The position numbers were made by a program, and so were the translations under genes. The notes beneath the pieces are model-generated. The model was not told the DNA's origin. It saw nothing but the letters and a program-made list of their open reading frames with translations, and did no database searches. Shown piece after piece: positions 57,025-64,000 of a stretch of DNA of 64,000 bases; position 1 is the stretch's first letter; each line of letters begins with the position of its first letter. The DNA is from a virus, in the IMG/VR virus record IMGVR_UViG_3300010354_000066, positions 1-64,000 of that record. The stretch is one strand, 5' to 3'.

Positions 57025-59165
57025 ATATAGCAACTATACAAAAAAGAAAATTTTTGAACAATATTTATAAGCTATATTATTCTTCTGGATCAAGGCCATC
57101 AGAACAATCTGTTAGATCTATATTTAATTCATATTTTTCTAGATATAAATTTGGACAACCACTTCCAGTAGATTATAACGAAATCAATTTTTCAGAAGTA
57201 GTTGACGCTATGATGCTTAACGAATTAATGATTAATAGTATCTTTAATATGGAAGTTCTATATGATTGTATAAATGAAAACAATTATGAACTTATGTCTA
57301 CAATTACTTCACTTAACAATAAGTTGTCAAACTTAAAGTTAAAAAGAAGAGAACTAGAAGGAAAAGTAGACCAACTACTATTTGCAAATAATAATACTGA
57401 TGGCTTTTTTTATTCATTTGTAGAAAATTTTTCCTCCACAAAAAACATTGACTTAAATCTTACAAGTTCATATATAGACACCCAAATGGGTAACGCATCA
57501 ATACCAAAAATATCATCTGGTGTTTTTGATATGATCAGTTCGTCAATATTAAATATATCTTCAGCAAAATTTTCAGTAGTAGAAAATGGCACAACCGCTG
57601 TTGAGAATAGTCAAATAACTAATTTTGATAACGCTCTTGATGGTTTAACTGACACCTACTGGAGTTATACTCACACCACTTCAAGTCCTTCGATTGTCTC
57701 TATACAAATTAGTATACCAGTCGCATCGAATGCAACTGTATCAAAAATTGAAGGCATCATACTTACTTCATCACCCTGCGGTGTTATCCTAGAGGCAACA
57801 CCGTCAGATATAAATCTTCCAATTCAAACAAAGTTTAAAAATGCTCGCGAAGATTATGATAGATTTTCCTTTGTTTTAAATCCTCTGACATATTCAAGTA
57901 TTAGGCTAACGTTATTTAAAACTTTAGCAGATGAAGTTTCAAATAATTCAAGTAGGCCATACTCGTACTCCTTTGGATTGAGAGATCTATTTATCGGCGC
58001 TAAGTATCACGATAAAAGATCTACAATAGTGTCACAACCAATAACAATACCAACAAAAGATAATAAGTTATTATCAATAGAATCAGTTAGTCTAGAAGTT
58101 GATCATCAAGTTGGATCTGGTTATGAAGTAAACTACTTTGTTGCAGCAGATACACCGGGTGCTTCTGGCATAGAAGGTTTCAACTGGATAGCTATAGATC
58201 CAACAAATGCAAATAATAATGTAAATCCAACAATAGTAAATATTCAATCCACTAATAGAATTTCTAAACTAATATATGATCAAGCAAGTATCGTTGGTGG
58301 CCTAGAATTAATAGATTTGAATACAACATCTCAAAACATAAATGATTTGAATCCAAGTACATCTATTTATTCTGGAAAAACTGTTTATAAGATTTGTAAT
58401 GTTGGAGAAGATGTTATAAATCAACCATTTATTTTAAATGGATTGAATTCATTTAAGAATTATGCAATTGTCAGGTCGTCTAGTATAAATACCGTTGAAA
58501 TATATAAATCACTGAATGTATGGGCGGAATCAGTTTCTGGAGTAACTTCATCTGATGTTCTAGTTTCTTCAACAATAGAAAATCAGTTAGGTTCCATAAG
58601 TCCTGGATTGAATGGTATTTGTTCTGGTTTATTAGATGGAAAAATAATTTGTGATAGAGATATATCAGTTATACACACTGTTTCAAAAAGTAGATCTGAC
58701 TTTAATTTAGGGATCTACTTAAATGAAACTTTGATAGCAGATATTCCATCTGGAACTTTATCTAGAGATATTGAATGGAACTTTAAAACTGGAATTAATT
58801 ATATTAAAATAACTTATGATAAGAATTTTGAAGGTTTAGTATCCTTTAATATTATGTCTGGAAAAAATATATCAGATTATGGAACTTTATTTATTAATTA
58901 TTTTTCATATTTAGATCCATATGAATTTAGACAGCGTGTGTCAGATAATTCTTTTGTATTTACTATAGATAATGTATTTGGATCAAGATATGTTATTTCA
59001 TCCAAGTATCTAGAGGGTAGATCTCAAATAAAGTATTTTAGCGAAATATCAAATCCAATAACAGCTGTAAGGTATAGAGCAGATTTATACAGGGGCAATA
59101 ACCCATTAGTATCTCCATCTATAGACAGTATTAGAGTAAAGTTTAAGCATAACGAAGAAGGTTAG
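57021..59165 (+). CDS. Tail fibre/baseplate arm protein 3
   Basis: A 714-residue protein. Helices and a coiled coil fill residues 1-120 (NNKLSNLKLKRRELEGKVDQ). A discoidin-like domain follows (about 185-335, with DNALDGLTDTYWSYTHTTSS, then SIRLTLFKTLADE, ending in YSFGLRDLFIGAKY), the DxLDGxxxTxW pattern being typical of F5/8-type C folds. The C-terminus (PLVSPSIDSIRVKFKHNE) resembles the ends of the neighbouring arm proteins. Overlaps the previous gene by 4 nt and stands 1 nt before the next. Part of the same paralogue group. Confidence 0.5.
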   Translation: MNIATIQKRKFLNNIYKLYYSSGSRPSEQSVRSIFNSYFSRYKFGQPLPVDYNEINFSEVVDAMMLNELMINSIFNMEVLYDCINENNYELMSTITSLNNKLSNLKLKRRELEGKVDQLLFANNNTDGFFYSFVENFSSTKNIDLNLTSSYIDTQMGNASIPKISSGVFDMISSSILNISSAKFSVVENGTTAVENSQITNFDNALDGLTDTYWSYTHTTSSPSIVSIQISIPVASNATVSKIEGIILTSSPCGVILEATPSDINLPIQTKFKNAREDYDRFSFVLNPLTYSSIRLTLFKTLADEVSNNSSRPYSYSFGLRDLFIGAKYHDKRSTIVSQPITIPTKDNKLLSIESVSLEVDHQVGSGYEVNYFVAADTPGASGIEGFNWIAIDPTNANNNVNPTIVNIQSTNRISKLIYDQASIVGGLELIDLNTTSQNINDLNPSTSIYSGKTVYKICNVGEDVINQPFILNGLNSFKNYAIVRSSSINTVEIYKSLNVWAESVSGVTSSDVLVSSTIENQLGSISPGLNGICSGLLDGKIICDRDISVIHTVSKSRSDFNLGIYLNETLIADIPSGTLSRDIEWNFKTGINYIKITYDKNFEGLVSFNIMSGKNISDYGTLFINYFSYLDPYEFRQRVSDNSFVFTIDNVFGSRYVISSKYLEGRSQIKYFSEISNPITAVRYRADLYRGNNPLVSPSIDSIRVKFKHNEEG

Positions 59166-59166
59166 A

Positions 59167-59559
59167 ATGTCAATAACTTATAGGAAACCGGGTGCTAATC
59201 CGCCCAGAGAACCCTTAATGCAAATAAATAGGCTAAAGTTTAAATCTAATAGAAGTAGCTTATTAGAGAATGTGGAAACAAATGTACTTAAAATAGATTT
59301 TACTAGAATACTAAATGAGTTAAATCAAGTAGATGAATCTATTTTAGATAAATTAAATTATTTTATAGCAAATCTGTCAAATTATACCGAACAAGTTAAG
59401 TTGGAAGATGGAGTGTCTACTGAGATAGATGGAATACAAATATATATAGATGAAGATGGCGCATCACTACAAGACCTACAGATAGATGCCACCGATAAAT
59501 TAAGTGGTAAGTTATCTAGATTATTCAATAAAGTTACCAGATTAGAGAATGGCGAATAA
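59167..59559 (+). CDS. Small coil-forming tail protein
   Basis: A 130-residue protein; opens with a Pro-rich basic stretch (YRKPGANPPREP), then helices (FTRILNELNQVDESILDKLN) and a C-terminal acidic-to-helical end (SGKLSRLFNKVTRLENGE). It is between two arm proteins and its stop overlaps the start of the next gene by 11 nt. It may be a trimerising adaptor linking the arms. No family recognised. Confidence 0.4.
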   Translation: MSITYRKPGANPPREPLMQINRLKFKSNRSSLLENVETNVLKIDFTRILNELNQVDESILDKLNYFIANLSNYTEQVKLEDGVSTEIDGIQIYIDEDGASLQDLQIDATDKLSGKLSRLFNKVTRLENGE

Positions 59560-60814
59560 CATGGCTGATATAATCAGAACTCAAAAAAGAGATTATAAAT
59601 ATAATGGTCCAGTAGATAGCTCAGACTATAATGCTAGGATAGAAGAAAATTATCAAGATTTAGTATACTTGTATAATAAATCAAACATTGTAGACAATAG
59701 ATTAAGTACCGTTTTTGAACGAGTACTTAAAGATCATATTTATTTAACAAACGCCATAAAAGATCTTGGAGATAGAGTCTCGGCATTAGAACAGGCGAGC
59801 GGATATCTTTCCATACATTCATTCTCTCAATTGGACTATTCAAGTTTTATCTCAACAAGTTTTGCTGTAGCTGGCACAGAGCTGTTAAGCTTTGATCCAA
59901 CCTATAATGTAATATCTTTACCCAGGGTATCCAGTGGGTCATTTTCAAAATTAAAGTTTGGACAAGCTGGAATAGGCCAAATAGTTCCAGACTATTTTAA
60001 GGCAACAATAGACCTATCATACCCTGGAGTTGACACTACTGGCGCAGTCGTAGACACAACGCCAATCTACAATGCAATACTAGATGCCTCAGATAAGGTT
60101 TGGAGAAGAAATGTAATCTCTGAAACAAACCCAACTACTGGTGCGCAAATGATGCTGTACATAAAAATACCTGCTGAGTTAGCTGGATCATTGAAAACAA
60201 ACATGATTAAGCTAAATCCATATCCAGCTTTTGGATGCGATATTTATTCAATAGAATACACAACAAAAGCAAATCCTACACTATCTTCTTCGGATACTTG
60301 GATACCACTAAACAAAAATGCGTACTATGATTCAGATACTTCAGCTGTTGGCAAAGTTGCACCTGGTGGTTGGTACACGGCTGGATCTGATACAGTTAGA
60401 AATTCTGGTCCTTTGTATTTTCTATTTCCAGAAACAGATATAACTGCAATAAGAATAAAGTTTAATCAAAGAAATTATATGACAGAACTAGGTAAGTTTA
60501 TTTATACCTATGGTCTTTCAGATTTAGATATAAGATATGAAAAGTTCCTCCCAACAGGAAGAACAATAATTAAGTATACTCCCGCCTCTGGAGATATTAT
60601 AAATGAAATTACAAATGTAACACCAAAGATATATAATGTTCCCCTGAGTCAAATCGATGATGTTTTTAGTTATCGCATAATATACGACGACAGCGGAACA
60701 TACTCTTTGGAAAACCCCGGTGCAAATAACTATGTTTGGATTGAGGTTACTTTAAATATGGCAAATGACAGTACCCCACCAATTTTGTCAGACTTAATTG
60801 TTGAATATAACTAG
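59549..60814 (+). CDS. Tail fibre/baseplate arm protein 4
   Basis: A 421-residue protein, the shortest of the arm group. I use ATG 59549; a second ATG at 59561 is also possible, and neither has an ideal ribosome site. A coiled coil fills residues about 30-85 (ENYQDLVYLYNKSN, then LTNAIKDLGDRVSALEQAS), then a discoidin-like domain (about 190-330) with TNMIKLNPYPAFGCDIYSIEY and YTYGLSDLDIRYEKF. The end (DSTPPILSDLIVEYN) mirrors the other arm proteins. It closes the tail-arm block; a new ribosome site and probable promoter follow. Confidence 0.5.
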   Translation: MANNMADIIRTQKRDYKYNGPVDSSDYNARIEENYQDLVYLYNKSNIVDNRLSTVFERVLKDHIYLTNAIKDLGDRVSALEQASGYLSIHSFSQLDYSSFISTSFAVAGTELLSFDPTYNVISLPRVSSGSFSKLKFGQAGIGQIVPDYFKATIDLSYPGVDTTGAVVDTTPIYNAILDASDKVWRRNVISETNPTTGAQMMLYIKIPAELAGSLKTNMIKLNPYPAFGCDIYSIEYTTKANPTLSSSDTWIPLNKNAYYDSDTSAVGKVAPGGWYTAGSDTVRNSGPLYFLFPETDITAIRIKFNQRNYMTELGKFIYTYGLSDLDIRYEKFLPTGRTIIKYTPASGDIINEITNVTPKIYNVPLSQIDDVFSYRIIYDDSGTYSLENPGANNYVWIEVTLNMANDSTPPILSDLIVEYN

Positions 60815-60844
60815 TTTAAAAATCTTATTTTTAATTACTATAAC
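60812..60844 (+). promoter_or_regulatory. Possible late promoter for the gene at 60874
   Basis: TAGTTT (60812-60817), 17 nt, then TTACTATAAC. The TTACTATAA core equals the one before the sheath gene, where TAGTTG stands about the same distance upstream. The following gene has an AAGGAG site (60861-60866) and high-expression codons. Weak, because the match to known -35 sequences is poor. Confidence 0.3.
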
Positions 60845-60873
60845 CATACAATATTTTTATAAGGAGAAATAAA

Positions 60874-61499
60874 ATGGCCACTTTTTATGTAGGACCTAGA
60901 CCAGTTCTAAAGGGCAGATCAACTGCGGAAATGGTCAATCCATATACCACAATGACTGGAAAGAGCAAGGGCACAGGCACTTACTCATTCTATCCTTTGT
61001 ATAGCACAAGCCATGTTTTGGACGGTGCACCAGACAATCACTATGTACCAGGTACTGGTCAGCATCCTGGTAATCGTTTCTTTCACAGATATTTGTTGGA
61101 TCTACACTATACATTCATCCACTATCGGGAACTTTTGCTGATGGTACAGCAACTTATGAAGGCGCAAGATTCCGTCCACTAGAGTTTAAGGGATTAACAG
61201 GAGCTAAGGCTTTCCCATCAGACTTTGGTCATGCAGATAGAACAAGTGATTATAGTTATAACAATTATATTTTCGACGGTGTTACATCATCAAATGTTTT
61301 TGCAAACACCGGTCATGGTCAAAGAACTGAAGCAGAGGGAGCTCCTAGTTCATTCGGATTCTTCCAGCCAGCTCGTCATAACGGCGTCACCAGTTCAGTT
61401 GTATTCACAGCTGATTATGGTCAAGCTAATGTAACGAGTGAGTATGGTCGTGAAAAAGTCCAAGAATGGTATGGCGTCCCTTCAGCACAAGCTCTCTGA
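60874..61499 (+). CDS. Abundant structural protein, -1 frame change inside
   Basis: The ATG at 60874 has a strong AAGGAG site. The first frame (MATFYVGPRPVLKGRSTAEM, on to HPGNRF) would stop at 61180-61182 after about 30 unlikely residues. The -1 frame, open from 61074, continues as SQIFVGSTLYIHPLSGTF, then FRPLEFKGLTGAKAFPS and QEWYGVPSAQAL, stopping at 61497-61499. Both halves have the same codon style and natural protein text, so it is one gene of about 208 residues, interrupted by a missing base or read by a -1 shift near TTCTTTCA (61078-61085). With one more T the join would read RFFSQIF. The protein has CGT-rich codons like the capsid, suggesting abundance. Family not recognised. Confidence 0.6.
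61074..61182 (+). other. Frame-change interval
   Basis: The -1 frame is closed upstream by TAA at 61071-61073 and the first frame is closed downstream by TAG at 61180-61182, so the switch must lie between. The change in text quality points to 61078-61085 (TTCTTTCA). It is not a classic X_XXY_YYZ slippery heptamer and no strong hairpin or pseudoknot is visible just downstream, so a one-base loss in a T run (mutation or sequencing/assembly error) is as likely as programmed shifting. Confidence 0.6.
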
Positions 61500-61752
61500 T
61501 GCCTTCTCCACTCCCCTAATTCTTGATAAACAAGATAGGAAAAGTGGCACCATTGCCTGGGGTGGGTTGGCATTAGGAATTATAGCATACGATATTTATG
61601 CTATAAAGTCTAAAAAGATTGAAACATTAACTAGATCTTTTTGGAGATTAACAGAAAAACCATTATCAGGAAGTATTTTTACAGGAGTGTGGCTAGGTTT
61701 AACATTTCATCTTCTTATAGAGAAGCTGGTTAGAAAAAGTTTTTCAAAGTAA
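61471..61752 (+). CDS. Small membrane protein, holin-associated
   Basis: Start taken at ATG 61471 (MASLQHKLSDAF), giving 93 residues and a 29-nt overlap with the preceding gene; an ATG at 61438 in the same frame is possible but would overlap 62 nt. Two membrane segments are visible (TIAWGGLALGIIAYDIYAI and SIFTGVWLGLTFHLLIEKL) separated by a short basic loop (KSKKIETLTRSFWRL), with a basic C-terminus. In actinobacterial phages a protein of this build commonly lies beside the holin gene, as here; it may help membrane disruption or timing. The role is inferred from family resemblance and position. Confidence 0.55.
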   Translation: MASLQHKLSDAFSTPLILDKQDRKSGTIAWGGLALGIIAYDIYAIKSKKIETLTRSFWRLTEKPLSGSIFTGVWLGLTFHLLIEKLVRKSFSK

Positions 61753-61762
61753 AGGATTATAA

Positions 61763-61963
61763 ATGACAAAATTACACAAAGATATTATCGAAAGAGCAAT
61801 ATGGACAGCAGCTCAGGCGTTTATTGCAGTGTATACTGTAGGTGGTGTTGATGAACTGAAGTCAGCAGCGACTGCAGCAGTAGCAGCAGGCATAAGCGTA
61901 ATAAAGGGTTTTGTGGCTACAAAAGTTGGAAACCCAGAATCTGCAGCTACACTCAAAAGCTAA
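61763..61963 (+). CDS. Holin (r1t-like)
   Basis: A 66-residue protein behind AAAGGA. RAIWTAAQAFIAVYTVGG then ATAAVAAGISVIKGFVATK are two hydrophobic segments, and the end KVGNPESAATL is close to the K(V/I)GDPxSAxL tail of r1t-type phage holins. Such proteins pierce the inner membrane at lysis so that the endolysin can reach the wall. It directly follows a small membrane protein. No separate endolysin gene lies next to it in the window. Confidence 0.7.
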   Translation: MTKLHKDIIERAIWTAAQAFIAVYTVGGVDELKSAATAAVAAGISVIKGFVATKVGNPESAATLKS

Positions 61964-61983
61964 CAACATTTTCTTCAAGACCA

Positions 61984-61992
61984 TGCTATAAT
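61984..61992 (+). promoter_or_regulatory. Extended -10 promoter
   Basis: TGC followed by a perfect TATAAT (61987-61992), i.e. TGN-TATAAT, just after the holin stop. The -35 region is poor, as is usual for extended -10 promoters. Start would be near 61999; a terminator hairpin begins only about 15 nt later, so a very short RNA would be made unless the hairpin is read through toward 62108. Confidence 0.6.
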
Positions 61993-62013
61993 GGTAGCAT
62001 GAGATCTTAGAAC

Positions 62014-62052
62014 ACAAGTTGCCCCGTCAGAATAGACGGGGTTGCTTGTTTT
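62014..62052 (+). terminator. Rho-independent terminator / possible attenuator
   Basis: CCCCGTC (62022-62028) pairs perfectly with GACGGGG (62035-62041) over a 6-nt loop, extended by ACAAG (62014-62018) with CTTGT (62045-62049) through two wobble pairs and one mismatch, then TTTT. It ends the late genes and, given the promoter right before it, may also act as an attenuator for the 62108 and nrdJ genes. Confidence 0.8.
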
Positions 62053-62107
62053 CTGACACTAGTATACAAGTTTACATAATTTTATCTGAACTTATAAGGG
62101 ATTTACA

Positions 62108-62830
62108 ATGTCTATACAGCAAGCAAAAGAAGTGGTAGATACAAACAATCTATCAATCGCAGTTGCTGAAAAGTATCTAAAGTTATATGTAGCAAATATA
62201 GATTGGTCAGAACACATAGCATCATTGTGGAAGAATTCTACAAATAAATTCAAAAACGAACAAGATGCAAAAAACTATGTTAAGAGAGCTATCGCTTGCG
62301 CAACCCTACTACCATTTGTAGAAAAAACACCAATACCAGAACAGCCAAAAAATTTACTATTCTGGTGTACTGGATGGAAGCAATTCGATCAGCACGACTG
62401 GTTTTCTATGTATGTAGATGTTTTAAAGGAAGATATAAAAATTTCCGAAAATAGAAGTAGCGTTATATCAATTGGCGTAATAGATCCAATAGACATATCA
62501 CCTATTACTAGACAAGCTTTTAACTGGATCTATGGAAAAGCAGAAGATCTAGAAGATTTAGAAAATGTTGATATACCAGATTTAAAAACAAAATTTGCAA
62601 ACTTAGTTAAAGCATATGGCGGAGCAGTTATATGTAACGTATTTATTAATCACAAACTTTATGTAGATAAAGTGTTTAATTGGAGAAGTGGCTATTTCTT
62701 TGAGAAGCAGATACATAAGGTATATAATATAGATCAAATAGTTAAGATTAAGTCAGCAGAATTATTAAAAACAAACAAAAAATATATCAGTAATTTAGGA
62801 GAAAAAAATGCAAAGCAATATTCTTTCTGA
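62108..62830 (+). CDS. Unknown protein upstream of ribonucleotide reductase
   Basis: A 240-residue protein with an AAGGGA ribosome site. It looks helical at the start (VVDTNNLSIAVAEKYLKLYV, then ASLWKNSTNKFKNEQDAKNY), has a Trp-rich middle (LLFWCTGWKQFDQHDWFSMY), and ends lysine-rich. I recognise no family and see no known catalytic pattern. Its stop overlaps the nrdJ start by 23 nt, so the two are almost certainly co-translated, and it may take part in nucleotide metabolism or in regulating it. It is the first gene after the late-gene terminator. Confidence 0.5.
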   Translation: MSIQQAKEVVDTNNLSIAVAEKYLKLYVANIDWSEHIASLWKNSTNKFKNEQDAKNYVKRAIACATLLPFVEKTPIPEQPKNLLFWCTGWKQFDQHDWFSMYVDVLKEDIKISENRSSVISIGVIDPIDISPITRQAFNWIYGKAEDLEDLENVDIPDLKTKFANLVKAYGGAVICNVFINHKLYVDKVFNWRSGYFFEKQIHKVYNIDQIVKIKSAELLKTNKKYISNLGEKNAKQYSF

Positions 62831-64000
62831 GGAGTTTGTAAATTCCTACGCAGATAAAATCGCACCATGGGGCTTTAATGGATTGGGAGAAATAGTCTAT
62901 AGAAGAACATATTCTAGAGATATAGAGTCTCTTGGCAGAAAAGAATATTGGCATGAAACAATAGCACGCTGCATAAACGGAGCCCAGGCAATAGGTGCTG
63001 GGTACACTAAGGATGAAGCCGAAAGATTGTTTGATTACATCTTTAATCTAAAGGGCATTTTTGCTGGACGCTGCTTGTGGCAGTTAGGCACTCCGTTAGT
63101 TGAGAAGATGAGTGGGGTTTCGTTAGTAAATTGTTGGATGACAACTATATCTAAGGTAGAAGACTTTCAGTTCTTAATGGACCACTTAATGGTTGGTGGT
63201 GGAGTAGGCTTTACTGTTGAAAGAGCAAACGTGCATGATTTTCCAAAAGTTAAACAAGTAGATAAAATTGAACATATCAAATCAAATGACGCAGACTTTA
63301 TTGTTCCCGATTCTAGAAAAGGCTGGTCATCTCTAATTGGCAGAGTGCTGGATAGCTATTTCTTTACAGGTGAATCATTTAGTTATAGCACAGTTTTAAT
63401 TAGAGGATACGGTGCTCCACTAAAGACATTTGGCGGAACAGCATCCGGACCAGAGGTATTAATTGAGGGCATAAAGAATATATGCGACATACTAGATTCA
63501 AGAATTGGTAAAAAGATTAGATCTATTGACGCGCTTGACATAGCTAATATTATTGGAAAGATTGTAGTTGCAGGGTCAGCTAGAAGATCAGCACAAATAG
63601 CTATAGGTGATCCTGATGACTTTCTTTTCTTAAGAGCAAAGAATTGGGGTAAGGGCGATATTCCAGCATGGCGCGCCAACTCAAATAATTCAATATATGC
63701 GGACTCCTATGAAGAAATTATTGATGAGTTCTGGAAGGGCTACGATGGATCAGGAGAGCCTTATGGTCTTATTAATAGAAATCTCATTCGCAAGAATGGT
63801 CGCTTAGGAGAAAAGGCAAACGATAGCAAGGTTATTGGAACAAATCCTTGTGGAGAAATTGGATTAGAGGATGGCGAACCATGCAATCTAGCGGAGATAT
63901 TCCTTCCTAATATATCTTCAAAAGAAGAATTATTAGATCTTAGCAAGCTTTTGTACAAGACTCAAAAGGCTATAACAACCCTATCTTATCCGTATAAAAA
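62808..64000 (+). CDS. nrdJ: Class II (B12-dependent) ribonucleotide reductase, 3' end outside window
   Basis: Converts ribonucleotides to deoxyribonucleotides with adenosylcobalamin as radical source, feeding phage DNA synthesis. ATG 62808 follows TAGGAGA; the frame stays open to the window end (397 residues seen). Key sites match the monomeric RTPR type (Lactobacillus leichmannii): Cys 109 in VNCWM (redox pair), then TNPCGEIGLEDGEPCN, where Cys 348 is the thiyl-radical cysteine, Glu 350 the catalytic acid, Asn 346 the substrate Asn and Cys 359 the second redox cysteine, with the C348-C359 spacing of 11 equal to C408-C419 of the enzyme. GGGVGFTVERANVH and the SGSARRSAQIAI-like stretch (VAGSARRSAQIA) also fit. 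The upstream gene overlaps it by 23 nt. Confidence 0.9.
   Translation, partial: MQSNILSEEFVNSYADKIAPWGFNGLGEIVYRRTYSRDIESLGRKEYWHETIARCINGAQAIGAGYTKDEAERLFDYIFNLKGIFAGRCLWQLGTPLVEKMSGVSLVNCWMTTISKVEDFQFLMDHLMVGGGVGFTVERANVHDFPKVKQVDKIEHIKSNDADFIVPDSRKGWSSLIGRVLDSYFFTGESFSYSTVLIRGYGAPLKTFGGTASGPEVLIEGIKNICDILDSRIGKKIRSIDALDIANIIGKIVVAGSARRSAQIAIGDPDDFLFLRAKNWGKGDIPAWRANSNNSIYADSYEEIIDEFWKGYDGSGEPYGLINRNLIRKNGRLGEKANDSKVIGTNPCGEIGLEDGEPCNLAEIFLPNISSKEELLDLSKLLYKTQKAITTLSYPYK

Noticed and set aside
60874-61182. A complete 102-residue gene
   Set aside because: The last 30 residues are unnatural (many Leu, His, Gln) while the -1 frame continues the protein smoothly to 61499.
61225-61434. Open frame of 69 residues
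   Set aside because: It is in the wrong frame of the frame-changed gene; the -1 frame over the same bases gives natural protein text.
1-64000. tRNA genes, CRISPR arrays, insertion sequences, reverse transcriptase/diversity-generating elements
   Set aside because: None seen: no cloverleaf-like intergenic sequence, no regularly spaced direct repeats, no transposase or reverse-transcriptase motifs, and no gene-free stretch longer than about 150 nt.

Overview
This window is the virion-structure half of a large tailed bacteriophage with a contractile tail (myovirus type). By sampling, it is A+T-rich (about one third G+C). All genes lie on the + strand and are packed with 1-30 nt overlaps or very short gaps. 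A major capsid protein, a tail sheath, tail tubes, tail-assembly chaperones, gp25-like and J-like baseplate proteins and a tail lysin leave no doubt that it is a phage. About 60 kb of head and tail genes without a break, including single proteins of 1,500-3,750 residues, implies a large or jumbo genome. The r1t-like holin and its partner membrane protein resemble pairs common in actinobacteriophages, so a low-GC actinobacterial host is plausible. That is inference, not shown by the sequence.

Layout. 1-912: 3' part of the major capsid protein, closed by a strong terminator. 1047-5330: a small Ig-like protein, a conserved small protein, fibre-type proteins including a 785-residue repeat fibre, and a small protein, all between capsid and neck genes. 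5345-9157: neck/connector genes, including a sheath-like protein with an added N-terminal Ig-like domain. 9272-12999: main tail sheath and three tube-like proteins, with a terminator between tube 1 and tube 2. 13058-14233: two homologous tail-assembly chaperones behind their own promoter. 14247-25582: two giant proteins in the tape-measure position. 25594-42154: a small basic protein, a 3,751-residue baseplate/hub giant with a staphylococcal-nuclease-like domain near its C-terminus, a two-domain (M15 peptidase plus transglycosylase) tail lysin, the spike/OB-fold region, and gp25-like and J-like wedge proteins. 42171-60814: large baseplate-periphery and fibre proteins, several sharing a coiled-coil plus discoidin-like layout. 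60874-61963: a strongly translated gene interrupted by a -1 frame change, a membrane protein and a holin. 61984-62052: an extended -10 promoter followed at once by a terminator. 62108-64000: an unknown gene and the start of a class II (B12-dependent) ribonucleotide reductase, probably the start of a DNA-metabolism module.

The genes expected to give the most copies per virion (capsid, sheath and the 60874 gene; tube 1 less clearly) have good ribosome sites and use CGT/CGC for arginine, while most others use AGA. The observations most worth a second look are: the nuclease domain in the hub giant; the duplicated sheath, triplicated tube and duplicated chaperone; about 31 (A/S/T)(T/S)P tripeptides in the 42171-46736 protein against about 3 in the much larger hub giant; the -1 frame change at 61074-61182; the very short promoter-terminator transcript at 61984-62052; and a GC-rich island inside the second giant protein (23041-23160).
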